DNA from: Platanthera guangdongensis
Lineage: Eukaryota > Streptophyta > Magnoliopsida > Asparagales > Orchidaceae
NCBI GenBank assembly: GCA_039583875.1
Contig: CM077149.1
Coordinates: forward strand, 19,481,194 to 19,545,193
Direction: 5' to 3'
Length of the DNA stretch: 64,000 nt
The notes under the pieces were generated by a model. The model had not been told where the DNA came from. It ran no database searches and saw only the letters and a list, made by a program, of their open reading frames with translations. A program made the translations under genes and the position numbers. Of the stretch, positions 32,114 through 43,856 are shown piece after piece; positions within the stretch are counted from its first letter, which is position 1; each line of letters opens with the position of its first letter.

Positions 32114-34932
32114 CTAAAGCTGCTCTAGCTCCTTGATGACAATTCTTTTGCCTGATTGGACCTTGGCTTGTACAGGAATATCAGTGTCATCAGCAGGCTT
32201 CTTGCCCTTTAGATCTTTCTTCTTCAGCTCTTCAGCCCTTATTTTTTGCCTAGGCTTAGAGAAATATTTGCTAGGCTCCTGAGCATTAAGAGGTAGCTTC
32301 CCTACTTTTGTCTTTCTTCTATACTGAACTATGACTTCTTGCCTGGCCTCATGCTTTTGCCATTCTTGTGCAGAGTACCATTTACCCATATCTAGGGTAT
32401 TGTCCTTCACAGCTTTCCAATCAGTCAGGATGATATTCCTAGATGTTGGGCTCCACTGCTCAAAATCTGGCTTTAACTCTACCTATTATCTGAATCTCTT
32501 TTTGGACAAAAGAGTTTCTTTCTCTTTCAATACTACCTCTGACACAAGCTTATCTACTTTCTCAAGAATAATATTTTTATTACCCTCAGGAGGGTTGTAC
32601 ATAGATTGTACTTCTTGATGAATCATCTCAAAATTTGCTGGAGGATAGATTACTTGAGCAACTTCAGCTTGCTCACCTCCAAAAACAGCAGGGTGTATTC
32701 CAGATTCAGCCACATTGTCATCATCACAAAGGGGTGGATATCCAAGTGTGGCTCTGATGCTATTGGAAATCCATTTAGCATGGTCAGATATAGCTTTGAC
32801 TAATACTCTCTCCCCCTTTATGACTTCTCTGGCAATATGATCTCTGAGATCATCCTTCTGAAATCTGATTTGTTCATCCAGAAAATTAACACCATCCTTA
32901 TAAAATCCCTTTAACTTTAGCAGCAGTCCAGAAATAGTCTTTTGAGACAGCTCAATAGCTGTTTTGACAGCAGTTATGCCTTCCTGGAAGTCCTTATCAA
33001 ACTTATCCTTATCAAACTCTGGCTTGGCTTTAGACTTATCAGCAGGCTAGGCTGTTGCAACATTTTTCAGTTCTGTAACAATTGCATTATGTGATGTAGT
33101 CAGATTATCATTCATCCTAATCTGATTTTCTAAGATATAGCCTTGCTTAAGAGCTATATCATCAACTTGTGTCTTGATTTTCTCTTGGTGTGTGGCTAGG
33201 AAAACCACGACATTTCCACCCTTGTGGAAACAATCAGTCATCTCCTTCTTATGCTGATTAACTTCAAACCTTATAGATTTTATATCTGTAGCCAAGGAGA
33301 GTTGTAAATCTTTGTGTGTCTCATCCATATACTTCTCCATCGCAAACCTTTGCTTATCCAACTTCACTTGCATGGATACTAACAAAGAACTATAATCAAT
33401 TGTTGGGGCAGGCTGTAGAGCAATAGTTTGTAGTGCCTTCTTGTAGCTTTGGCTTCTTCTTTTAAAGACTATTAGCTTCCTTTTCTTAGCTTGAACCTCA
33501 GCAGCATCCTCAGAATCAGAGGTACTGGCTATATAAATTCTATCTTTAGGACTAGGAGGCAAGTCCTGTGCAGTTCTAGGTTGCTCCCCCGAGTCCTTTG
33601 CTCCTCAGTTTCAGTTCTAATTTGCTCCTCCTCATTTCTTGCAGTCTCCCCCTGAGTTTCTACTTGCTCCCCCTCAAAAGCAGTTTTCTCCCCCTCAAAT
33701 CTTTCTGTCTCCCCATAAGTCTCTTGCTCCATAGTAGTGAACAACTCATATAGGGTAAACTCTTGTTGGGAAGGAACTGGAGATACTCTCATCTCTGGAA
33801 CATCAGCAATAGCAGATGTATCCTCCATTACAACATCTTGAGCTTGACTGTTTAATTGAGTTGGCTGGTCAACATCAATCAAATATTCAGTTAATAGTTC
33901 ATCTTCATTATTGAAATTTGATTGATTTACTTCATGTATTACCTCAAGTATAGTTTGGGTTGCCATTTCGCTGTCCAAGTGAGTAGGCACTTCCTCATGT
34001 TGAGGCTTCCCCTAGAGTGGATCCAGGTGAATGGGGCTAGCAGATGGTTGCTCCCCCTGCCTCTGTGCATCTTCATTTCTTATAGGTGACCTTCCAGCAT
34101 TATCAGCTTCTTCCTCATTAGAACTAGAAGCTGCTTGCTCCTATGAACTACTGGAAGGTGCAGGAGCCCTTTTGGCTTTCTTCAGCTTCCTCTGTGGAGG
34201 TGTTTCCTTCTCTAGAGTAGGCATGTCATTAGCTAACACCCTCTCCCACCTTGAGATAATCCTGATGTCCATCCTTCTCATGTGATTAATTTTAGAACCA
34301 GCTGCTTATTCCATGACTTCTGGAATAAATCCAGCTAAGTACAGACTCATTATCCTTCCTAGGTTGGGCTTCTTAATACTTTCCTTAACCTTTTCAAAAA
34401 TCACTGCTGACCAATCAGTGTTGAGTCTGTAGATGATCCTTGTCATCAGGCTGAACATGTAGGCAAAAATCCTATCATGTCCCCCTGGCTTGCAGAGGAT
34501 GACTTTGCCAACTATTTCTGAAAGAAATTTGCCTTGCTGATTCATTCCTTTTCTGTTCATGGCAGCTCCAATCTTCAAGGTGGGATCCAATCCACACCAT
34601 TGAAGTGCTTCCCTTGTCTTAGATGCAGGTACATCTTCCTCTTCTTAAGTTCATGGTAGGTGAAGAGTTTTTCTCAAGCTTTTCAAAGTAAGTTTGACTT
34701 TAGCTCCCTGAACTATTGATTTGATCTTTAATACAGTCGAATCTAAAGTTGCAGCTCCATAGAATTCTAGGATTGCCTTCTTCCAAATCTTTGTTGGTTC
34801 AGAGACTAGAAACTCCAACCCATTCTCAGCAACTAGGGTTACTACAACTTGAATTTCAGAATCCGCATGGTCAAAGGCGTTGCGTACCAGCTCATAGCCT
34901 TCATTGACATTCTCTTCAAGCTTGGGCGCCAT
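32114..34932 (-). pseudogene. Accessory 3' ORF of H (env-like position)
   Basis: It starts at MAPKLEENVNEGYELV (34932) and ends IKELEQL at 32114, about 940 residues if continuous. It is split by several stops and shifts (near 34650, 34306, 34000, 33560, 33047 and 32486). Segments: an N-terminal globular part (SEIVGKVILCKPGGHDR, NLGRIMSLYLAGFIPEVM); an acidic, Glu-rich linker; a basic patch (KRRSQSYKKALQT); long helices likely to form coiled coils (33047-33540); and a Lys-rich C-terminus. I saw no signal peptide or membrane span, so calling it an envelope protein is not justified. M and E carry homologues. Confidence 0.78.
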
Positions 34933-35411
34933 TAGGGTTTAGAGAAATCTTGAATGTAGATGAGAGAATTTGTCGACACAAAGTTTTGGTCTCGAAACAA
35001 TGGAGAGCGTGTCGACAGACAATGTTGGGGACCTATTTATACCTTTCTAAAAACGAAGTTGAAAAGGCACGTTATAATACTCTAAATGTGTCGACACTAT
35101 TGAAAAGTGTCGACACAGACTTCTAATGTCTCGACATAAGTGTTGACTTCTATGTGTCGAGACTTATGCATCTGCGCTCGATGCTTAGTCGATACTCCAC
35201 TCGACGAAATCTGTGTTGAACCTAAGTGTCGACACCATCTCTGGATGTGTCTACACCTACTTGGGATGTGTCGACACTATTTTTCTGAAGTGTCGACACC
35301 AATTTTCTAGATGTGTCGACATCATTTCTCTGGAATGTCGACACCACTTCTATGTATCGATACAAACAATTCCGTGTGTCGACATTATTTTACTGAGCCA
35401 ATTTTGTTAAA
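34933..35411. repeat. Spacer between RNase H and accessory ORF of H, with GTGTCGACAC motifs
   Basis: It is non-coding. About ten GTGTCGACAC copies or near copies lie at 34980-35390. The motif that marks the LTR promoter region therefore also stands directly upstream of the accessory ORF. M has the same arrangement (61987-62480). Confidence 0.85.
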
Positions 35412-38400
35412 CTAATCTATGTTCAACATTCCTAATTCAATTTTAAACTTATTGAATTTAGTTTCATCTAGAGGCTTAGTAAACATATCTGCAATTTGAT
35501 AATCTGTTTTAACAAATTCTAATGAGATGTCCTCTTTCTCTACATGTTCTCTAAGAAAATGGTATCTAATTTCTATATGCTTAGTCCTACTATGTGAAAC
35601 AGGATTATTAGCAATAGAAATTGCACTTGTAGAATCACAAAATAAAGATGTTCTACTTACTTGAATACCATAGTCTTCTAGCTGGTGTTGAATCCACAAT
35701 AGCTGTGCACAGCAACTTCCTGCTGCTACATATTCGGACTCAGCAGTGGATATTGCCACACTAGTCTGCTTCTTACTGCTCCAAGGCACCAATCTTCCTC
35801 CTAGAAATTGACAGGTGCCTGTAGTACGTTTTCTATCTTCTTTGCAACCTGCAAAATCTATATCTAAATAGCCTGTCAATAGAAAATCTCCATTCCTAGG
35901 GTACCAAAGGCCTAGATTAGGTGTGCTCTTAAGATATCTCAAAATCCTTTTTATTGCAGTCAAATGAGATTCTTTAGGGCAGGATTGGTACCTAGCACAG
36001 ACACATGTAGCATACATGATATCTGGTCTACTAGCAGTCAGAAATAGAAGGGAGCCAACTATCCCTCTATACAAAGTTTCATCTACAGGTTTCCCTGCAT
36101 CATCTTTGCTAAGAGACATACTTGATCCCATAGGAGTTCTCATGGTAGTGGATGATTCCATACCATACTTCTTTATTAACTCCAGGGTGAACTTAGACTG
36201 AGTTATGGATAAGCCATCTTCAGTCTGTCTTACTTGGAGACCCAAGAAAAACTTAAGTTCTCCCATATTGCTCATTTCAAATTTTTCTTACATAAGTTTT
36301 GCAAACTTTCTGCAAAGATTACTTTCAGTAGACCCAAATATTATGTCATCAACATATATTTGGATTAGAATAATCTTTCTTTTGGATTCCCTTAGGAATA
36401 GAGTCTTGTCTATTTTCCCCCTTGAGAATTTGTTTTCAATGAGAAAACTAGACAGGGTTTCATACCAAGCCCTTGGGGCTTATTTCAACCCATACAAAGC
36501 TTTCCTAAGTCTATAAACATAATCAGGTTTGAGATGATCAACAAAACCTAAGGGCTGCTCTACAAAGACTTCTTCCTTTAGATTTCCATTTAGGAATGCT
36601 GACTTTACATCCATTTGAAATACCTTAAAGCCTTGATATGTTGTATAAGCAAGGAACATCCTAATTGCTTCCAGTCTTGCTACTGGGGCAAAGGTTTGAT
36701 CAAAGTCAATACCTTCTTCCTGCATATATCCTTTTGCAACAAGTCTTGCTTTATTCTTCACAATGATCCCATTCTCATCCAATTTGTTCCTAAAGATCCA
36801 CTTTGTTCCAATGATATTATGGTATTTTGGTTTAGGAACTAGCTTCCAGACCTTGCATCTTCTGAACTGATTCAGCTCCTCTTGCATGGCATCAATCCAA
36901 TGTGGGTCTAGAATAACTTCTTCAAATTTCTTTGGTTCCACTTGAGATAGAAAGCTGGAGCAAAGAACTGTGCTAAGATTCCTGCTTCTTTTTTGCACTC
37001 CTTGTCTTGGATCACCAATTATCTGATTTGCTGGATGATCCTTTAAGTGTCTATTAGCTGGAGGTAGTCTATCTTCAGGTTGTACACCTCCAGCCTCTTC
37101 ACTATGCTGCACCTCTTGGTTTTCATCAGCATCTGGAGAGTCTTGTACTCCCCCTAGACAGCAGCCACCATTTTCCACTTCCTGATTTGCAGTTGAATCT
37201 TCTGTAATGGTAAGCTTGTCCATTCTCTCATTTATACCTGTAGAACTACAAGAACTACTTGACAATTCACTGTTAATGAGTCTTGTTTCATCAAAGACAA
37301 CATGTATTGACTCTTCTATAACTTGAGTAATCAAGTTGTAGACCCTATAAGACTTACTATTGTTGCTGTACCCAACAAATATCCCCTCTTGGGATTTGAC
37401 AGCAAACTTAGTTAGATAAGACTTGTCATTGTTAAGTATATAGCACTTGCAACCAAAGATTATAAAATAGGATAAGTTTGGTTTTTTGCCCTTCACAATC
37501 TCATAGGGAGTCTTTTTGTGGCTCTTGGTGATAGTAGCCCTAATAATCACATGACATGCAGTGTTTACTGCCTCAGCCCAGAAATATTCTGGGAGAGAAG
37601 TGTCACTCAATAGAGTTCTACCAGCATCAATCAGTGTTCTATTCTTCCTTTCAGCAATACCATTTTGCTGTGGTGTTCTAGGTGAGGAAAATTCTTGAAA
37701 AATCCCAAATTCTTCACACAGTCTTGTCATACTCTCAGATTGAAATTCAGTGCCATGGTCACTTCTGATTTTGACCACTATACTGTCCAACTCATTCTGA
37801 ATTTGTTTAACAAAACTATATAAGACACTTGGGGTTTCATATTTTTGTCTTATAAAGAACACCCAGGAATATCTAGAATAGTCATCTACCACCACAAAAG
37901 TGTAGACCTTCCTACCTAGACTATGAACTGACATATGACCAAATATATCCATATGCAAGAGGTAAAGGCACCTCACTGAATACTTGTTTTCAAGGATATG
38001 AAAGGAGGATTTGGTCTGCTTGCCTTTTTGACAAGCTGAGCATATCCCATCCTTTATACACTTAACTTGAGGACCATTCCTCACTAACTCTTTGCTAAAG
38101 AGTTGGCCAATAGTATTGTAGTTAATATGAGCCAGCCTCTTGTGCTATTTAACGCAATGTGAGACTCTCTCATCAGCTACATGACAAATAGGAGAAACAT
38201 TGTTCTCACACTCAAAGTTAAGACAGTACACATTTCTCTTTCTATATCCTGTCAATATGACCTTTTGATCACTTGACCTTTTGATATGACATCCATTCTT
38301 AATAAATGAAATGTCATATCCTAAATCACTCAACTGACTTATACTTATAAGGTTATATTTCAAAGCCTTCACATATGCCACTTGAGAGAGTGTAATTTGG

Positions 38401-38640
38401 TTATTAGAAATGTTACCAAATCCTTTAATGATTCTTTTTTAGAACCACCAAAGGTTACTTTAGGGTCATCCATGATAGGTGTGTAGTCCTTCAACAACCC
38501 CCTTATTCCAGTCATGTGCCTGGAACATCCACTATCTAAGTACCATATAGGGGCATGGCCACTTGGACTCACCTGTAATAAAGACTACTTAACCTTAGAA
38601 CCCAAATGAGTTTTGGGTCCTTGATTCATGTTAGCCTGAA
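35412..38640 (-). pseudogene. pol: Protease-integrase-RT-RNase H of H
   Basis: Copia order. The protease WYLDSGCSRHMTG is at about 38520, followed by a shift near 38430 and a TAG at 38145. The integrase has HKRLAHINY and CSACQKGK for zinc, then D (MDIFG), D (SDHGTEF) and E (AERKNR) with 35 residues between the last two. [21 protein letters not shown] and IYVDDIIFG near 36350. RNase H: STAESEYVAA and FCDSTSAISI, ending MLNID at 35412. TAA codons at 36480-36482 and 36288-36290 replace Gln (CAA to TAA). Otherwise it is well preserved. Confidence 0.9.
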
Positions 38641-40624
38641 ATTTAACAAATCTACCTGTAGCTCTTCTAGCAGGCAGACTGCTACTCTCCTAGACACTGG
38701 AATTATGCCAACAATCTAAGGCAAAGTGGCCTACCTTGCCACAACACCAGCACTCAAACTTGTTGTACCTTTGTTTAGGTACAACCCTAGCTGAATTGTC
38801 TACAGCAGGCTTCTTATTTTGTGTTGGGGCTTTACCTTTAGATTTGGACCTAACAGTCCATGCAGTTTCTTAAACCCTAACCCAGCCTTACCCTTTTGAG
38901 GTACAAACTCATCAATCAAGGGTAATACAGATTTAGGTTTAGAAAAACTAGCTACAATCTCTTTCTCTTTCTGAAGTCTAACCTCTAGATTTCTAATCTG
39001 ATCATTCTTGAATGTGATAGTACCCATCTGAATAATATTAATGTTTTTCAGTCTGGCTATCTCATTTAACTTCTGATCCAGCAATTTCTCTGAATCAGAT
39101 GCAGCCATCTTAAGAACTGCAATTTCCTTAGCCAGATTTTTGGCCAGGTTTTTGCTCTTCTTAAGTGCCTGCAACATATCTCCATATTCATCTATCAGTT
39201 GATGAATATCACCTTCAGACTCAGACCCATCCACATCACTTGATGCAGATGTTGCTGACTCTGACTCAGTACTGTAATATGAATTTCTAGAAAGACATTG
39301 TACCTTACTAGGACCAGGCTGATCCTGACACTTGTCTTCTTCTGACACAACCATCAGCCCCTTGCACTGATGGTCTTCTTGTTCATATATAGAGTTCAGC
39401 ACCTAGAGAAACTCTTCTTCTATATCTGCTGCATATAGACCAATGTATGCCTTAGCTTCAGATTCTGACTCTGAAGTAGATTGGTTTGTCAAGCTCTTCT
39501 CCTTCTTAGAAACAAAGGATTTCTCCTTCTTGCTCTGGTGTTGACTCTTCTTTTTATCCGCAGTCTCTTTTCTTTTATCTGGACACTCAGCCACAACATG
39601 TCCAGACCTATTACATCAGTAGCAAACTATCTTTGATGTTGTAGATTTGTTTGGCTTAGACCTGCTCTTGTCCTTCATGGATGACTTCCTCTTTTGATAA
39701 TACTCATCCTTAGGCTGAGATGTGGAAGGATTAGACTTCCACTGCTTCTTCTTCAGGAATCTCTGAAACTGTCTTGTAAATGCTGCAAAATCTTCATCTG
39801 AGTCACTGCTGTCTGAATTCTGATTGTCTGAATTATCTAAAGTAGTTTTAGCAACAATCTTAGGAGATGATGTAGACATTCTCCTATTTTTCTTAGTGGC
39901 TTAAACCTTGAAGGCCACAGACTTTTTCTCTATGCACACCTTTTGCACTTTTCTCTTCCTCTTTCCTTGCCATTAGCTGCATCTCATATGACAGCAGTTT
40001 TCCAAACAAGGTTGGTGGAGAGATATCTGCAAGTTTGGCCACTTCCCTAATGGCACAAATCTTAGTGTCCCAATACTTTGTCAAGGATCTTAGGAATGTA
40101 TCATTCAGTTCATAGGTACTGAAGATTCTTCTATAGGACATCAACTCATTAACTATTCTATAGAACTTTTTATAACATTCAGTTATACTGTCAGACTTTC
40201 CTTGTCTGAAACTCTCAAATTCCTGGTTTAGCATAGATTTTCTATCTTGTCTTACTTCTTCAGAACCCTCCATATAGACTATTAAAGTATCCCACATTTC
40301 CTTGGAGGTCTTGCAGTGAATCAATTTTTGAGAAGTTTCATCATCTATGACACTAACTATGATATTTTGGGCTCTCTTATCCATAGTTTCCAAGATGATC
40401 TCATCCTTGGTCATCTCTGAATAATCCTTGGGAATTCTCTGGTTTGCATCTAGAACTGACACCTTCATTGGAATATAAGGACCTTCCTTTACTGTGATGT
40501 AGATCCTTGGATCAGAAGCCTCCATAAATAGCCTGACCCTTTCTTTCCAGATGCCAAATATCTCCTTTCTACATATGGGTAATTTCATAGACCCTAGCTC
40601 CTTATGATTTTCACCTGAACCCAT
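38641..40624 (-). pseudogene. gag: gag of H, two zinc knuckles
   Basis: It starts MGSGENHKELGS at 40624 and has the copia gag fold (ICRKEIFGIWKERVRLFM). A frame change lies near 39890. The first knuckle is broken by TGA (CY-stop-CNRSGHVVAEC near 39610). TAG at 39403 interrupts an acidic region. A coiled coil is at 38950-39150. A second knuckle CWCCGKVGHFALDC lies near 38700-38760, followed by a TAG. The end GSKVK-TAG is followed by TCTTTATTACAG|GTG, the start of the pol frame. Confidence 0.85.
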
Positions 40625-40692
40625 TTTCTTGATTCTTGAATCTGCCTTATGGATCTCACTCAGACTGTTAAGTCCTTCTTTGAGTAACCTCC

Positions 40693-40703
40693 CTCTGATA
40701 CCA
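40693..40703 (-). promoter_or_regulatory. Primer-binding site of H
   Basis: The minus-strand TGGTATCAGAG, two bases after the 5' LTR end, is complementary to initiator tRNA-Met. Confidence 0.92.
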
Positions 40704-40705
40704 CT

Positions 40706-42260
40706 TGAAAGAATTAGTGCCTAACCACCTAGAGAGGGGGGGGGGGTGAATATGTGTAATTCCTGTTTTTATTTTAAGGCAGAAAATCTGTTCAGTTAAC
40801 TAATAATAAACTGCAAATTCTATAGCTACCATAGCACAACAATCACAGAAACATTCAACACAGATTGCACACAGATTTTTATAGTGGTTCCCCAAGGTCT
40901 GGGTACATCCACTTTCCCCCTTCGACTATCTAGCAGTGTACTAGATTCGGCCTAACTTCTTCACTTCACCTCAGATCCTCAGATCTTGCAACTCAGAGCC
41001 CAACAAGGCTCCTACAGCTAAGGCAATCTGCCCTACCTCAGCCTTCAACAAGGCCTACACTCAGAGATCACAATCTCCAACAACTCAGGCTCACGAACCT
41101 ACCTCAGCCTTAAACAAGGCCTACCACTCAGAGAATTTACTCTCCTACACTCAGCCTTTACAAAACAGGCTTACAGCTCAGATATAGAATAGATCCTATA
41201 GAATTTAATTTAACAAAGTAATTAACCACCACCCAGATAGAGAGAGAAGGGATGGATGACTTCTTGAACAGTTCTTGGAAGAACTTGATGGCAGAGAACA
41301 ACCTCTCTTAGCGTTCTTAAAAGCTTCTTGAATCTGAACTCAGTAGGGTTGAACTCTTGAAAAGTTGATCTTCAATCAGCTTCTGACTTGAGATTCAGAT
41401 ATCAATCTGAATCTTTCTTGGCAGCTTGGTTCAGCAACTGCACTTCTTAGATGGAGCTCTCTCTCTCCAACTTCTTAGATCTTCTGTCGAAGGTCTTCTT
41501 CTTTTTGTGTTGATAGATATATGTGTAAGATCTTCAATTGTAGTTGTAATCATCACTTTCTGTTGAAGGAGAAAACCTTTATATAGTCTTCCTCCATGTT
41601 AACCGGCTGATCCGGTTTCTAACAAACTTCTGACAGCTTTGACAGTTGCAGTAGACCGGTTAGAAATGACAGCTGTCAAGTCATCCAGTCACTTCTTGAA
41701 ATACTGTCTCTGTCTGAAAGTGTCGAGACTGATATTCATCATGTGTCGACATAAGTAGACTAAGTGTCGACACAAGTGGACTAAGTGTCGACACAAGCCT
41801 TGGTGGTGTCAACACATCTCCTTTGTTGTTGTTAATACTTCTCGACATAGCCTTCTGTTGAATGTGTCGACACTGATTCTGTGTGTCGACACAAATACTT
41901 CTTCTTTAACATAGTTGAAACTTTGTTATGTGTCGACACAGTTGATGTCGACAAAGTCTTCCGTGTGTCGACACTGCCTCTTGGTGTCGACACAGTTGAT
42001 GTCGACAAAGTCTTCTCAAGTGTCGACATAATCTACTCCAAGTGTCGACACAGCTTTTCTCCAGTGTCGACATAAGCCTTCATAAGTGTCGACACAGCCT
42101 CTCTAGGTGTCGACACATGGACTTAGGAATTTTTCTGCATTCCTGCATTTACTTAACCTGCACATATAAACTCAAAACACATCAAATACACCTTGATGCA
42201 TATCATTGAGTAGGGTGAGGCTTCTTCAAATATGGTACACATTTTCCAATGTACCCAACA
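40706..42260 (-). repeat. 5' LTR of H (1555 bp)
   Basis: It matches 30277-31848 closely, with fewer GTGTCGACAC copies (one block of the 3' LTR array is missing near 41930). A TATA box lies near 41578-41587. It ends CCAATGTACCCAACA against the ACAGT duplication. Confidence 0.94.
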
Positions 42261-42265
42261 ACAGT

Positions 42266-43856
42266 TCCACATCCTACTTAAGTCCTGGCCACCAGAACAA
42301 TTTCTTCACGTCGCGGTACATCTTCATGCTCCCCGGGTGAATTGAGTACTTGGTGTGATGCGCCTCGTACAACAATTCCACCCGTAGATTTCCCACATTT
42401 GGGACGCATAGACGACCGTCTTTCCAAAGCAATCCATCCTCAACAACAAATTGGGAATTTGACCCATCCAAAGCCTCCATCATGAGTTGCTTCATGCGGC
42501 CATCCAAATCCAAAGCCTGCCGAATCCGATCAGCCAGGTCACACTGAACCTCCGTCCAGTTCAATAGTGCTTCAACACTTGACTGCTTGTCTATGCAAGA
42601 AATCTCCAACGCCTCCAACTCCCGAACTAACCGCTCGTCATGGACCGACAACCAATTGGTTTGAGCTGGGGCCCTGCAACCCAACGCGTCCGGAACCGCA
42701 TTGCCTTTCCCAGGCACATAGTGAATTTTGAACGTGTAGTCCCCATGGAACTCCATCCATCTCCTCTATCGCATGTTTAGATCTTTCTGATCCAACAAGT
42801 ATTTCAGGCTCTTATGGTCGGTATAGATATCGACCTTCACCCCGTACAAGTAATGTCTCTAGAGCTTCAAGGCAAAAATCACGGCAGCTAACTCCAAGTC
42901 ATGGACAGGATAATTCCTCTCGTGCACTTTCTGCTGTCTCGAGCCATACGCTATCACACTTCCATGCTGCAGTAGTACACAACCCAAGCCACTTCCAGAA
43001 GCATCGCTGTAGATTTCAAAGCCTTTGGTCCCACTCGGCGAACTCAGTATAGGCGCCGTGGTCAGCCGACTCTTCAACTCCTCAAAAGCTCGTGCGCACT
43101 CCGGCGTCCAAATGAACTTCTGCTCTTTTCTCGTCAAAGTCGTGATGGGTAACGCTATCCGCGAGAAGTTCTCCACGAAGCTCCTGTAATAGCCGGCAAG
43201 CCCCAAAAAACTCCAGAATTCCACTACCGTAGACAGCATAGGCCACTCTCATATCGCAACAATCTTCGTCGGATCCACCACAATTCCCTCTCCACTAACT
43301 ATGTGACCAAGAAACGCCATCGAGGATAACCAAAACTCGCATTTGGAGGCCTAGGCGTACAATTGATTCCTCCTCAGCGTCTCCAGCACCAAATGCAGAT
43401 GCTTAAAGTGATCCTCCTCACTTTGCGAGTACACCAAAATGTCGTCGATGAAGACGATCACAAAGTGGTCTAAGTACTCCATGAAAGTCTTGTTCATCAA
43501 ATCCATGAACACCGACGGCGCATTCGTCAGCCCAAACGGCATGACCGTAAACTCATAATGGCCGTATCTCGTACTAAAGCTGTTTTGGGGATATCACTCT
43601 CCCTTATCCTCAGTTGATAGTAATAGTACTTAAGATCCAATTTAGAGTACACCGATGACCCGACTAACTGATCGAATAGATCGTCAATCGTTGGGATCAG
43701 GTACTTGTTCTTCTCTGTTAGCTTGTTCAACTCCTGATAATCAATACAAAGTCTCAAGCTTCCGTCCTTCTTCTTAACAAAGAGGACTGGTGCGCTTCAA
43801 GGTGACGAACTTGGACACACATACCCCTGCTCCAACAACTCTTGCAGTTGAACCTT
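42266..43856 (-). pseudogene. pol: RT, RNase H and integrase N-terminus of G
   Basis: RT begins at about 43800 ([23 protein letters not shown]), with [10 protein letters not shown] and FIDDILVYS near 43450. RNase H ([22 protein letters not shown]) and the integrase zinc finger (EAHHTKYSIHPG, DVKKLFWWPG) follow until H interrupts. Defects: TGA for Trp in SSSPW near 43797, a one-base loss near 43582 (ALVRD for AFSTR), and stops at 43351, 42859 (Trp) and near 42767 (Gln). The stop in SSSPW is at the same residue as in F (18037). Confidence 0.88.

Larger units (their letters stand above)
30277..42260 (-). mobile_element. Element H: complete Sirevirus-like copia element (11,984 bp)
   Basis: A minus-strand copia element with 5' LTR 40706-42260 and 3' LTR 30277-31848. 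The perfect duplication ACAGT is at 30272-30276 and 42261-42265, inside G's integrase zinc finger. Order: gag with two CCHC knuckles, protease, integrase, RT, RNase H, a motif-rich spacer and an accessory ORF of nearly 3 kb before the polypurine tract. The extra 3' ORF and overall size fit the Sirevirus (SIRE/Maximus) lineage. LTRs differ by about 4 percent in the first 130 bases, so it is younger than G. Confidence 0.95.

Noticed and set aside
32114..34932. Calling the accessory ORF a true envelope gene
   Set aside because: No signal peptide, membrane span or cleavage motif is visible; only its position is env-like.
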